From assembly GCF_037996765.1 (NCBI RefSeq), contig NZ_JBBNAD010000001.1, positions 124,001 to 188,000 of the forward strand: a stretch of DNA of 64,000 nt. Reading direction: 5' to 3'. Of the stretch, positions 17,259 through 25,440 are shown in pieces; position 1 is the stretch's first letter, and every line of letters begins with the position of its first letter. Made by a program: the position numbers and the translations under genes. The notes below the pieces were generated by a model, which worked only from the letters and a program-made list of their open reading frames with translations, did no database searches and was not told where the DNA came from. Origin of the DNA: Bdellovibrio sp. GT3 (GTDB lineage: Bacteria > Bdellovibrionota > Bdellovibrionia > Bdellovibrionales > Bdellovibrionaceae).

Positions 17259-18290
17259 GTGCACTTTAGTTGTAAGATTTCCAACTCAGTTTTGACGGTT
17301 CTAGAAGAGCAGGGTGAAGACCTTACGCCGCTCTATGAACAAGTTCATTTGTCAGTTGAACTGTTGCGAGATTCTTCTTACTGGATCAGCGCTCCGGACA
17401 TGGAGCAATTCCTTGAAATGTGTTTGCGACTTCCACTCAAAAAAGATTGTGATGTGCTGACTCGTGCCGGACACAACGGACCGGAACTTCGTGCGTGGGG
17501 AGTGCTCGACAGCGTTCTGCGCATGATGCCTCGTCCACAGGAAATCTTTAATCAGCCTGAACAGTTTTTGTCGTACTTCATTTCTCCAAAACCGCCGATC
17601 GACAATCTTCGTAAAGACGAAGTCAGCATCTCTTTCGATCTGCCTCTTCCGGCAGAGCAGTATCCGTTGGTGACGACCTACTTGAAGGCGGCGTTTGAGT
17701 CGTTGCCAGTTTATGTTGGTCAACCCTTGGCGAAGTGCGAGTGGTCCGGCATTACTTTGAAATTAAGCTGGGCAACTCAGCAGCAGACAATCTTCACAGA
17801 AAACGAAACTGTCGGTCATCAGGTGAGTCCTGATTTGTTCCAAAGCTTGTTGAACGATTTGCAGCGCACTCAGCGCGAACGCGAGGATCTGCAAAAATAC
17901 GTTGGCGATCTTGAAGACAAGATTCGTAATTTCGAAAAACAAAGACAGCAGCAGGTGGCGCAAGCTGAATCGGTTGATGTCGCTGACAGCCGTGGCTCAT
18001 TGATTCCTCACGAAGGTGCACTGTCAAATTTAAACTTCGATGTGGAATCCCCGGCGTATTCGTTGAATCAGAACCTGGCCCGTATGCATGACTACATGGT
18101 GCGCGCTCAGCAATTGATCACTATGCTTGCTTCCCAGGGAAAAACAAATCCTGCAGTGAAGGAAGCGATGAGACGTGTGGACTGGGAGTTCGTAAAAACC
18201 GAATACCCACGCACCGTTTTCAATTCCATGGAACTGGTAAAAAAAATGAACTCTAAGCATTCCGAGAAAGAAGGTACTCATCATGTCTGA
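17259..18290 (+). CDS. Cytoplasmic coiled-coil protein of unknown function
   Basis: 343 residues, GTG start at 17259, cytoplasmic. The first 150 residues have the pattern of a small sensor domain ([35 protein letters not shown]) similar in style to signalling proteins, but no family can be named. A coiled coil lies at about 190-235 ([20 protein letters not shown]), and a helical tail follows. The stop overlaps the enolase start by eight bases, so the gene is probably co-transcribed with eno. Whether it is functionally linked to enolase is not known. Confidence 0.65.
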   Translation: MHFSCKISNSVLTVLEEQGEDLTPLYEQVHLSVELLRDSSYWISAPDMEQFLEMCLRLPLKKDCDVLTRAGHNGPELRAWGVLDSVLRMMPRPQEIFNQPEQFLSYFISPKPPIDNLRKDEVSISFDLPLPAEQYPLVTTYLKAAFESLPVYVGQPLAKCEWSGITLKLSWATQQQTIFTENETVGHQVSPDLFQSLLNDLQRTQREREDLQKYVGDLEDKIRNFEKQRQQQVAQAESVDVADSRGSLIPHEGALSNLNFDVESPAYSLNQNLARMHDYMVRAQQLITMLASQGKTNPAVKEAMRRVDWEFVKTEYPRTVFNSMELVKKMNSKHSEKEGTHHV

Positions 18291-19551
18291 AATCATCAGT
18301 GTCGTAGCTCGTGAAATTCTTGATAGCCGTGGTAATCCAACGGTTGAAGTTGAAATCGGCACAGCAGATGGCAACATCGGTCGCGCCGCAGTTCCATCAG
18401 GTGCATCCACTGGTGCCCATGAAGCTTGTGAGCTTCGTGATGGCGACAAAAACCGTTACGGCGGTAAAGGCGTTTTCAAAGCCGTGGATAACATCCGTGA
18501 AAAAATCGCTCCAGAAATTCTGGGCCTTCAAGCGACTGAACAAGTTTACCTTGATAAAGTTCTTCGTGAAATCGACGGAACTGAAAACAAAACAAACCTG
18601 GGCGCGAATGCGATCCTGGGTGTTTCATTGGCTGCTGCGAAAGCCGCTGCTGCTGACGTGAATCTTCCATTGTACCGTTACATCGGTGGTTCCCAGGCTT
18701 GCCGCTTGCCGGTTCCTTTGATGAACGTATTGAACGGTGGCGCGCACGCGAACAACGGTCTTGATATTCAGGAGTTCATGATTGTTCCAACAGTGAACAA
18801 TTCATACGCTGAATCACTTCGCGCTGGTGCAGAAATCTTCCACGCTCTTAAAAAGATCCTGGGCAAAAAAGGTTTGACGACGGCAGTTGGTGACGAAGGT
18901 GGCTTCGCTCCGAAGTTGGGCAGCAATCAAGAAGCTTTGGACTTGATCATGAGCGCGATCGTTGATGCTGGTTATGATCCAGGTCAAAACGTATTCTTGG
19001 GTTTGGATGTTGCTGCGACTGAAATGTACAAAGACGGCAAATACCAATTCGATGGCAGCTTGATCACTCCAAATGAACTTTTGAAAGTGTACCAAGGTTG
19101 GGCAGAGAAATATCCATTGATCACTATCGAAGACGGCTTCTCTGAAGACGACTGGGATTCATGGGTGAACGTCACTGCAGCTATGGGCAACCAAATGCAA
19201 TTGGTAGGTGACGATTTGTTCGTAACTAATCCGAAACGTTTGCGTATGGGTCTTGAGAAAAAAGCTGCGAATGCATTGCTGGTGAAAGTAAACCAAATCG
19301 GTACTTTGACTGAAACATTCGAAGCTGTGAGCCTGGCTCAAAGAAACAAATACAAAACTGTGATGTCTCACCGCTCTGGTGAAACAGAAGACACGTTCAT
19401 CGCAGATCTTGCGGTTGCGTTGGGTTGCCAACAAATCAAAACAGGCAGCTTGTGCCGTTCTGAGCGTATTGCTAAATACAACCAATTGCTAAGAATCGAA
19501 GAGGATCTTGGTGGTATGGGCGTATACTGGGATAAAGCCGCTTTCCGCTAA
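18283..19551 (+). CDS. eno: Enolase
   Basis: 422 residues, typical for bacterial enolase (phosphopyruvate hydratase, glycolysis, cytoplasmic). Conserved features: [13 protein letters not shown] at the N-terminus, [23 protein letters not shown] with the catalytic Glu, the magnesium ligands in [24 protein letters not shown] and [10 protein letters not shown], the catalytic Lys in [13 protein letters not shown], and [17 protein letters not shown]. It overlaps the upstream coiled-coil gene and is closed by a strong terminator at 19576-19610. Confidence 0.98.
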   Translation: MSEIISVVAREILDSRGNPTVEVEIGTADGNIGRAAVPSGASTGAHEACELRDGDKNRYGGKGVFKAVDNIREKIAPEILGLQATEQVYLDKVLREIDGTENKTNLGANAILGVSLAAAKAAAADVNLPLYRYIGGSQACRLPVPLMNVLNGGAHANNGLDIQEFMIVPTVNNSYAESLRAGAEIFHALKKILGKKGLTTAVGDEGGFAPKLGSNQEALDLIMSAIVDAGYDPGQNVFLGLDVAATEMYKDGKYQFDGSLITPNELLKVYQGWAEKYPLITIEDGFSEDDWDSWVNVTAAMGNQMQLVGDDLFVTNPKRLRMGLEKKAANALLVKVNQIGTLTETFEAVSLAQRNKYKTVMSHRSGETEDTFIADLAVALGCQQIKTGSLCRSERIAKYNQLLRIEEDLGGMGVYWDKAAFR

Positions 19552-19575
19552 TACCAGACGCTAAATTTTGATAAA

Positions 19576-19610
19576 TAAAAAGCCACTCCCAGCGAGTGGC
19601 TTTTTTTATT
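19576..19610 (+). terminator. Terminator after eno
   Basis: An 8-bp stem AGCCACTC (19581-19588) / GAGTGGCT (19594-19601), loop CCAGC, with a T-run on the plus strand and an A-run before it. It sits 29 bases after the enolase stop. Confidence 0.92.
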
Positions 19611-19658
19611 TCCGGATCTGGACTACCCAGTAGCCTGAAGCAAATTTAGACTTTTTGT

Positions 19659-19964
19659 ATGTCTTATAGTCGTTTTGCCGTAGGTCTTCGCCGTTTACTA
19701 AATCATCCTGGAAGAGTCGCATTTATCTGCATGATTATCTTCGGGGTATCTATCGTTTTGAATGGCAATCTATGGCGCCTATGGGGTTTGCATCGTGATT
19801 TTGATCGAATTAATGTCGAAATTAATGATAGCAAAAAAGCCACAGTGGCACTTACAGCACAGCTTAAGCAGGCCAAAGATCCAGCTTTTATTGAGCGACA
19901 AGCCAGAGACAAATTAGACCTAGCTGGTGAGCACGATTTAGTTTTCGTTTTTCCTGAACAGTAG
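19659..19964 (+). CDS. ftsB: FtsB/DivIC-family cell-division protein
   Basis: 101 residues. A cytoplasmic Arg-rich start is followed by one membrane helix (VAFICMIIFGVSIVL), a short periplasmic coiled coil (DFDRINVEINDSKKATVALTAQLKQ) and the C-terminal DPAFIERQARDKLDLAGEHDLVFVFPE. That last motif is the hallmark of the FtsB/DivIC septum-formation initiator family. It acts with FtsQ and FtsL in the divisome. Position directly after eno matches the common eno-ftsB gene order of Proteobacteria. A terminator separates it from eno here. Confidence 0.88.
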   Translation: MSYSRFAVGLRRLLNHPGRVAFICMIIFGVSIVLNGNLWRLWGLHRDFDRINVEINDSKKATVALTAQLKQAKDPAFIERQARDKLDLAGEHDLVFVFPEQ

Positions 19965-20026
19965 ATTAACGCGAGTAGTTATTTGATGTCGCTCCGGTAT
20001 ACTAGCAATAGTATCTCAGCTCTAAA

Positions 20027-20045
20027 TACTTTTTATTTAAAAGTA
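20027..20045 (+). other. AT-rich hairpin in the leader of the HTH gene
   Basis: TACTTTT (20027-20033) pairs with AAAAGTA (20039-20045), five-base loop, 20 bases before the ATG. A TATACT box at about 19999-20004 could serve as -10 for this gene. Function not known. Confidence 0.3.
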
Positions 20046-20064
20046 ATACCGGGGGGTTACCCTT

Positions 20065-20367
20065 ATGATCGAAAATCAAAATGAATGGAATAGAGACAGT
20101 CTTCGCGCGCTTCGCCTTCGTCTTGGCTGGAGTCGCTCGGACATGGCTCGCAGATTAAAGTGTGCTTTGACAGACATCGAAACGTGGGAAGAAGGCAACG
20201 GAGAGTTGTTGTTCAATCCACAAATCAAAGGCGAATTGGCCTTGATCAACCGTCAAGCTGACGAGGCTTCTGACGAAGTTCGCTTCACACCTGCCTGTGA
20301 GAACGAGTGCGACAAGAATGCACTTTCTCAAGTGGATTTCTCTCGCGTCAAAGCGGATCTAGAGTAA
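20065..20367 (+). CDS. Small helix-turn-helix (Xre-like) protein
   Basis: 100 residues with an N-terminal HTH_3/Xre-like domain: RALRLRLGWSRSDMARRLKCALTDIETWEEG fits the helix, turn and recognition-helix spacing of phage-repressor-like proteins. The C-terminal 40 residues are acidic and contain two Cys (PACENECDKN). It is a presumed DNA-binding regulator, and the target is unknown. It is preceded by a G-run before the ATG and followed, in the same direction, by polA after a hairpin-bearing leader. Confidence 0.75.
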   Translation: MIENQNEWNRDSLRALRLRLGWSRSDMARRLKCALTDIETWEEGNGELLFNPQIKGELALINRQADEASDEVRFTPACENECDKNALSQVDFSRVKADLE

Positions 20368-20385
20368 TCGAATAATCGACAATCA

Positions 20386-20430
20386 AACTCTCCCGTTGTA
20401 GGTTTTTTAATCTGCAAAACCGGGAGAGTT
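20386..20430 (+). promoter_or_regulatory. Hairpin that covers the polA ribosome binding site
   Basis: A perfect 10-bp inverted repeat (AACTCTCCCG at 20386-20395 and CGGGAGAGTT at 20421-20430) ends two bases before the polA ATG. The right arm contains GGGAG, the only good ribosome binding site. An inner pairing GTTTT/AAAAC (20402-20406 with 20416-20420) would extend the stem. There is no T-run, so a translational control or operator role is likelier than termination. Confidence 0.55.
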
Positions 20431-20432
20431 CT

Positions 20433-23033
20433 ATGAAAAAAATCTACCTTATTGATGTCAGCTCGATGTTCTTTCGCGCCTTCTTCGCGATCCGACAACT
20501 GACATCCCCTAAGGGCATGCCCGTTAATGCCATCTACGGTTTCATCTCCATGATCACGAAACTCATGAAAGAGGAAAAACCAGAATACATGGTTTTCTGC
20601 TACGACCGTAAAGAGCCTTCATTCAGACACGAAATGTACGATGACTACAAAGCTCACCGTACCGAAATGCCTGAAGACCTGGCTGTGCAGATTCCTTATA
20701 TCAAACAATTGGCCGATATCATGGGTATCCCGGCTTTGGAAATTCCAAGCTACGAAGCCGATGACATCATTGGAACATTGACCAAGGTTGGAAAAAAGAA
20801 CGGCGTCGAAGTCGTGATTGTCAGCGGAGATAAAGACTTCGGTCAGTTGATCGAAGATGGCGTGATCCTTTACGACACGATGAAAGATCATCGCTATACC
20901 TCTCAAGGTGTTTTCGAAAAATGGGGCGTGCGCCCAGATCAGTTCATCGACTACTTGGCGATCGTGGGTGATACCTCGGATAACATCCCAGGCGTTAAGG
21001 GCGTTGGTGAAAAGGGTGCAATTAAGCTTCTTGAGCAATTCAAGCACCTTGAAGACATCTACGAAAACATCGACAAAGTTGAAAGCAAAAGCGTTCGTCA
21101 AAAATTGATCGATGCCAAAGACATGGCTCTTTTGTCTAAAAAACTGGTGACCATCGCGACAGAAATTCCAGTGGATCACGATATTGAATCTTATCGCTTG
21201 AAGCCGCGTAAAGATGAAGAACTGCGCGCGTATCTGCGCGAATTCAATTTCAAAACTTTCGAAAAAAACCTGTTCGGAGATTCTTCGGCGGCACCGGCAC
21301 CGGCAGCTGCAGCGCCCATGACTTCGACAGAGGTGGGTAAGGCCTATTACTCGGCTGCAGCCAAACCGGCAGCGGCTCCCGATGCTTTGGCAACTCCAAT
21401 GCTTGCGGATCATCAAACCAAAGAATTCACTGAAAAGACGTTATCCACAAAAGAACTCGCAGGAATGTTTGCTGAAGGACAGCCACTATGGGGTTTTCAC
21501 GATGCCCGCGGTGTCTTCATCGGGACTGATAACGATATCATCGCTGTTTCTGATTCCGAATTCCTGGGCAAATTGACCGATACCTTCAAAGTTCAATGGA
21601 AGGGCTACGATCTTAAGGATTTGTGGCACAAAATTGGAGCTAAGAATCCAAGTGCCGAATGGGATTCGATGTTGGCAGCTTATGTTTTGAAGGCTGCGGA
21701 CTCGTCTGATTTTTCCAAGATCTATGAAAAACACATGGGCGAGGCGTTGCCAGAGATGGCGTCACCTTCACAGCTATACAATGCACAACTGCACCTTGCA
21801 AAAACCTTGGATAAGAAGCTTCACGAACTTCACGGTGAAAAAGTTTACCGCGAGCTGGAACTTCCGTTGGTGAAAGTGCTTTTATCCATGGAAAATCTGG
21901 GGATCCGTATCGATACGGATTTGCTCCACAACCTTAGTAAAGAACTTGAGGGCGAAATCGCCGTACTGGAAAAACAAATTCACGAACTGGCGGGAGAGAA
22001 CTTCAACGTCGGAAGTCCCAAACAACTGGGCGTGATTCTGTTTGAAAAGTTAGGTCTGCCTGCAGGTAAGAAAACCAAAACTGGATACTCGACAGGGGAG
22101 GACGTACTCGAAGCCCTTGATCATCCTATCGCAAAACTGGTTTTGCAATGGCGTGAGCTTTCAAAACTAAAATCCACCTATGTGGATGCATTGCCAGTCA
22201 TGGTTCAGGAAAAAGACGGACGAGTGCACACAAGTTTCAATCAGGCTTTGACGACTACGGGCCGCTTATCCAGTACATCTCCGAATTTGCAGAATATTCC
22301 GATCCGTACGCAGCGTGGTCAGTTGGTGCGTAAAGCCTTCATCGCAAATCCGCGCATGAAGCTTCTTTCGGTCGACTACTCACAAATTGAATTAAGAATT
22401 CTTGCGCACATCTCTGAAGATCCAAATCTATGTAAAGCCTTCGCTGAAGACCTGGACATCCATGCGGCGACTGCGGCAGAGATCTTTAATATTCCTTTAA
22501 CTGAAGTAAATGCAGAACATCGTCGCACAGCCAAGGCTGTAAACTTCGGTATCGCCTACGGGCAGGGTGCATTCGGTTTGGCTGAAACTTTGGGTATTTC
22601 CCGTACAGAAGGAAAAGACATCATTGATCGCTATTTCACGCGCTTTAAAAACGTGCGCGATTATATCGAGGGCACGGTTAAGATCGCTCACGAAAAAGGT
22701 TACGTGGAAACACTGTTTGGTCGTCGTCGCTATATCGATGAACTTCAATCCAGCAACGCCATGCTAAAAAAATTCGGCGAGCGCGCTGCCATCAATGCCC
22801 CGATTCAGGGAACAGCCAGTGACTTGGTTAAAAAAGCCATGATCGAAGTCCACAAGACGGTGCCAGTGCGCATGCTATTGCAAGTGCATGACGAATTGAT
22901 CTTCGAAGATTTCGCAGACAATTTGGAGAAAATCACTCCGCAGTTGGTAAGCATCATGGAAAACGTGGCGACACTGCGTGTGCCTCTAAAGGTAAATTAC
23001 TCCATCGGCAATAACTGGGACGAAGCCCACTGA
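20433..23033 (+). CDS. polA: DNA polymerase I
   Basis: 866 residues. The N-terminal 5'-3' exonuclease domain is intact (LIDVSSMFFRAFFA, YEADDIIGTL, VSGDKDFGQL, GDTSDNIPGVKGVGEKGA). An Ala/Pro-rich linker follows (about 285-325). The 3'-5' exonuclease-like domain lacks the usual first motif with paired acidic residues: its region reads LWGFHDARG, so proofreading is probably lost. The polymerase domain is complete (SVDYSQIELRILAHIS, RRTAKAVNFGIAYGQG, LLQVHDELIFE). It functions in Okazaki-fragment processing and repair. The gene is followed by an intergenic palindrome shared with the convergent ABC gene. Confidence 0.97.
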   Translation: MKKIYLIDVSSMFFRAFFAIRQLTSPKGMPVNAIYGFISMITKLMKEEKPEYMVFCYDRKEPSFRHEMYDDYKAHRTEMPEDLAVQIPYIKQLADIMGIPALEIPSYEADDIIGTLTKVGKKNGVEVVIVSGDKDFGQLIEDGVILYDTMKDHRYTSQGVFEKWGVRPDQFIDYLAIVGDTSDNIPGVKGVGEKGAIKLLEQFKHLEDIYENIDKVESKSVRQKLIDAKDMALLSKKLVTIATEIPVDHDIESYRLKPRKDEELRAYLREFNFKTFEKNLFGDSSAAPAPAAAAPMTSTEVGKAYYSAAAKPAAAPDALATPMLADHQTKEFTEKTLSTKELAGMFAEGQPLWGFHDARGVFIGTDNDIIAVSDSEFLGKLTDTFKVQWKGYDLKDLWHKIGAKNPSAEWDSMLAAYVLKAADSSDFSKIYEKHMGEALPEMASPSQLYNAQLHLAKTLDKKLHELHGEKVYRELELPLVKVLLSMENLGIRIDTDLLHNLSKELEGEIAVLEKQIHELAGENFNVGSPKQLGVILFEKLGLPAGKKTKTGYSTGEDVLEALDHPIAKLVLQWRELSKLKSTYVDALPVMVQEKDGRVHTSFNQALTTTGRLSSTSPNLQNIPIRTQRGQLVRKAFIANPRMKLLSVDYSQIELRILAHISEDPNLCKAFAEDLDIHAATAAEIFNIPLTEVNAEHRRTAKAVNFGIAYGQGAFGLAETLGISRTEGKDIIDRYFTRFKNVRDYIEGTVKIAHEKGYVETLFGRRRYIDELQSSNAMLKKFGERAAINAPIQGTASDLVKKAMIEVHKTVPVRMLLQVHDELIFEDFADNLEKITPQLVSIMENVATLRVPLKVNYSIGNNWDEAH

Positions 23034-23036
23034 CCC

Positions 23037-23160
23037 GTGCGGATGAAAAAGGGCAAACTGCTTCGTTGTCGGTTGGCGCCTTGCTCTTCGGCGTACTTGG
23101 AGTACGCCTGCGTGGCAGTCGCCGCCCTCCGCCTCGCATTTGACCCTTTTTGATCCGCAC
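23037..23160. repeat. REP-like palindromic element between convergent genes
   Basis: Two imperfect 21-22 base arms (23037-23057 and 23139-23160, sharing GTGCGGAT and AAAAAGGG) flank about 80 bases. The centre holds a perfect hairpin GGCGTACT-TGG-AGTACGCC (23090-23108). The whole could fold into one long structure and terminate transcription from both sides. I saw no second copy in this window. Confidence 0.6.
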
Positions 23161-23182
23161 TGGCGTTCGCGGTGCGGAGGAT

Positions 23183-23203
23183 GGGGATGGGGACGGGTTG
23201 GGG
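23183..23203 (+). other. G-quadruplex motif
   Basis: Four G-runs (23183-23186, 23189-23192, 23195-23197, 23200-23203) are separated by two-base loops, a canonical quadruplex pattern on the plus strand. It sits in the convergent gap beyond polA and 15 bases from the stop codon of the ABC gene. Confidence 0.6.
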
Positions 23204-23217
23204 CGAGCTGTGCTGGG

Positions 23218-24552
23218 TTAGCGGTGGCGGACTTCTACTACTACTTTTTCTTTGGCGATCTCGTTGATGAGTGTGTTGATCTTTTCGATATTTTCTTCGT
23301 CTAGGTTTGCGTCCCATTCATCTAGCAGAATTATCTTCTCGTTCATTTGAGCGATGTGCTTCAAGTGCTGTAGGATGTTTTGTCCTGTGGAGCCCACTTT
23401 TAGATTTGGAATATCGAATTGTGGATTGGCTGGCAGGTAGATGCTTTCTTCGACTTGCTCGTTGAGCATTAGAAGTAGAGTTGATTTGCCGCTGCCGTTG
23501 TTGCCACGCACTTCAAGTCTGCGGGGAGTTGCGTTTTCAATCTGTTCTTTGATTTCATTTGTTGTTTGGTAGTTCTTGTTCTCTACCTGAATCTGGTTTG
23601 CTTTAATTCGGTTGCAATAGCCAAGTTCAGACAATTTTGTACCTTCTGCCAGTATCTTGAATTTTGATTCAAAGCTGATCAAAGAGGCTACAGCTGTAAA
23701 AATACTTCTGAATGTTCCAAGCATGGTTAGTTGGCGGGGAATAGTTGCCAGCAAAGCAATCAGTACAGGGGCATTCCCTTGATTCTTGAATAATGTAAAC
23801 ACGATAAGTGACATCACCGGAAGGCAAGATACCAAAGTAAGAATCACAACCAATCCTTCGTACCATCGTACTGATGTTTTGGACTTCTCCAGTGAGTTCT
23901 TCAGCAGAGTATGCAGACGGCTTTTGTAGGTATTGATCTGTGGCGAATTCTTAAAGAAGATGTTTTCCCAAGAGGTTAGTAAATAGCTATTCAGGGACAG
24001 TTTTGCATTCTGCTCTTCTTCGAATGCAGTTGTGGCGCGTTTTTGCAAAGCTCTGAATGCGAAAAAGCTGATAGCACCGGATACTATGAACGCTGGGATA
24101 AATTGGGGATCTAAAACATAACCGATTACAAGGGCACTTAGAATAATAGACAAGGCATAGGAAAAAACATCGATGTAGACAAGCAGAATTGCCGCTAGAT
24201 ACATCTCTACTTCCGCGCCGATGGAAATCAGGAATGATTCCTTTTTGTCTTTTTGTTGCCAGAAGCTTGGCGATCCCGCTTTGGACAAAAGGTGCTCGTT
24301 CAGGTATTGGCGGTAAGCAGCAACCGTTAAGGTCGTGTCGAGTGGTCTGACGAAGTAGCCCATGGCTGGTGCTATCAGGTGAGTCAGCATTGCAAGTACG
24401 GCCCAGAAGGCGAATTGAACGATGTTTTCAATATTGAAGCCGGCTTTTGCCAAAGCAAATGTACCTACAGCAGTAATGAATTGTTGAATCAAAATAAGAG
24501 CAGCGATTTTTAACGCAAGTTTTTTATCGATGTAAGAGAGTGTTGTTTTCAT
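23218..24552 (-). CDS. Compact peptide-type ABC transporter (membrane and ATPase in one chain)
   Basis: 444 residues from ATG 24552 (AGGAAAG upstream); the frame continues upstream but overlaps the oxygenase gene. About six membrane helices fill residues 1-300. The ATPase part is very short: Walker A GNNGSGKST at about 349, a Gln in ANPQFD, a signature-like GSTGQ near 384, Walker B IILLDEWDANLD near 405, and the switch His in EVRHR at the C-terminus. DEW after Walker B is also seen in PvdE/YojI-type exporters of cyclic or modified peptides. The whole ATPase domain is only about 120 residues, roughly half of normal. It lies downstream of the oxygenase and small-peptide genes, so export of a modified peptide is the natural inference. 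Confidence 0.82.
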   Translation of the reverse strand: MKTTLSYIDKKLALKIAALILIQQFITAVGTFALAKAGFNIENIVQFAFWAVLAMLTHLIAPAMGYFVRPLDTTLTVAAYRQYLNEHLLSKAGSPSFWQQKDKKESFLISIGAEVEMYLAAILLVYIDVFSYALSIILSALVIGYVLDPQFIPAFIVSGAISFFAFRALQKRATTAFEEEQNAKLSLNSYLLTSWENIFFKNSPQINTYKSRLHTLLKNSLEKSKTSVRWYEGLVVILTLVSCLPVMSLIVFTLFKNQGNAPVLIALLATIPRQLTMLGTFRSIFTAVASLISFESKFKILAEGTKLSELGYCNRIKANQIQVENKNYQTTNEIKEQIENATPRRLEVRGNNGSGKSTLLLMLNEQVEESIYLPANPQFDIPNLKVGSTGQNILQHLKHIAQMNEKIILLDEWDANLDEENIEKINTLINEIAKEKVVVEVRHR

Positions 24553-24554
24553 AA

Positions 24555-25136
24555 TTATCTTTCCTGAACAATCCACTCTGACATTACAGAGTACCTGGTC
24601 CAATTTTTCACTTTGTTAACGGAGTGCCAGTTGGTTTCATCCGAAAAGAACAGAATCATTCTATTTGGAATTGGCTCAATGATATGGGCTTCTTCTGAGC
24701 TTGATTTTTCATTTTCGTGGAGTAAAAGTTCTCCGCCGTTTTCCTTCTTCCAGTTCGGGGAAAGGTAAAGAATGCAGACCAACGATCGATACTCCACAGT
24801 GTCTGTATGTATCGGCATCGATGGACTGGAGTCATTCATGTAGCGTAGTTGAACCAGACTCTTTTGATTAATCTCAAGTTCCGCGTCAGCGGCGCTTTCC
24901 AAAAAAAGTTTGAAGTCTTCGCTTAGGAAAATTCGTGCCAGATCCAAATCGGGAGTGAACTTAAAATTCACCTCCCATAGATCATCCGGAAGTCGTTGAA
25001 AGCCTTCTTTGGAGTTACACATCGTTTGTTGGAACTTCTCCAGAGCGTCGAGAGGCAGAAAATTATCCACCAGGTAGTACGGCCATGGTTGACTGAATTT
25101 CAAAGCTTGTTTGTATCGAATTAATGTCGTTTCCAT
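24555..25136 (-). CDS. 2-oxoglutarate/Fe(II)-dependent oxygenase (prolyl-hydroxylase-like)
   Basis: 193 residues. The double-stranded beta-helix iron site is complete: His110 and Asp112 in PIHTDT, His171 in NWHSV, and the 2-oxoglutarate-binding Arg181 in WTRYSV. Strands such as VCILYLSP and NGGELLLHE are typical of the prolyl-4-hydroxylase-like (2OG-FeII_Oxy_3) group, which hydroxylates Pro, Asp or other side chains in peptides and proteins. It is cytoplasmic, with no signal. The stop codon is followed after two bases by the ABC transporter start, and the 49-residue peptide gene ends 21 bases upstream. The arrangement suggests the peptide is its substrate; this is inference. Confidence 0.88.
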   Translation of the reverse strand: METTLIRYKQALKFSQPWPYYLVDNFLPLDALEKFQQTMCNSKEGFQRLPDDLWEVNFKFTPDLDLARIFLSEDFKLFLESAADAELEINQKSLVQLRYMNDSSPSMPIHTDTVEYRSLVCILYLSPNWKKENGGELLLHENEKSSSEEAHIIEPIPNRMILFFSDETNWHSVNKVKNWTRYSVMSEWIVQER

Positions 25137-25157
25137 GGTCGTTCTACCTGTTTGAAG

Positions 25158-25307
25158 TTACTTTCCTGAGTTTGATGTGCTTTTTGTCTTCAGAAGGTCT
25201 TTGATTTCTTGAGGGATGCAGTTGTCATCGAGTTCGCGTTGAACACCATGGGCAAAAGCGCCTCTGCGGGAATAACTGATTGATTGGAAAATTTCGAATT
25301 TGTTCAT
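25158..25307 (-). CDS. 49-residue peptide, candidate precursor of a modified peptide
   Basis: A small open frame read directly from the minus strand: ATG at 25307, TAA at 25160-25158. The product begins MNKFEIFQSISYSRR, continues GAFAHGVQRELDDNCIPQE, and ends IKDLLKTKSTSNSGK. AAGGAGAT lies five bases upstream of the ATG, an excellent ribosome binding site. It has one Cys and one Pro in the DDNCIP motif and a Ser/Thr/Lys-rich tail. The first half looks leader-like (amphipathic, charged). It is followed in the same direction by a 2OG/Fe(II) oxygenase and a peptide-type ABC transporter. A RiPP precursor is my inference; a small regulatory protein remains possible. Confidence 0.7.
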   Translation of the reverse strand: MNKFEIFQSISYSRRGAFAHGVQRELDDNCIPQEIKDLLKTKSTSNSGK

Positions 25308-25310
25308 ATG

Positions 25311-25331
25311 GGATCTCCTTTGTGGAGATCC
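25311..25331 (-). promoter_or_regulatory. Hairpin enclosing the ribosome binding site of the small peptide gene
   Basis: GGATCTCC (25311-25318 on plus) and GGAGATCC (25324-25331) form a perfect 8-bp stem with a five-base loop. On the minus strand the second arm contains GGAGAT, the ribosome binding site for the ATG at 25307. The arrangement suggests translation is switched by unfolding. Confidence 0.55.
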
Positions 25332-25373
25332 GTAATTGCAGGTCCGATGCCACGGATTTCGGGCATCAGATCA

Positions 25374-25402
25374 AATATAGGCGTGCTGAGGAGCTGCGGT
25401 AA
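25374..25402 (-). promoter_or_regulatory. Candidate promoter of the peptide/oxygenase/transporter operon
   Basis: On the minus strand TTACCG (25402-25397) and TATATT (25379-25374) are 17 bases apart; the -10 matches five of six consensus bases and the -35 three. It lies about 70 bases before the peptide ATG. Confidence 0.4.
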
Positions 25403-25440
25403 TTAAAATCAGGATTTTGTCTTAGAATTAGGAACCGGCG

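Noticed and set aside
23218-25136. Recent horizontal transfer of the peptide/oxygenase/transporter genes, suggested by a somewhat AT-richer composition
   Set aside because: The shift is small, membrane proteins are biased anyway, and no tRNA, integrase or repeat boundary was found. A proper codon-usage test would be needed.
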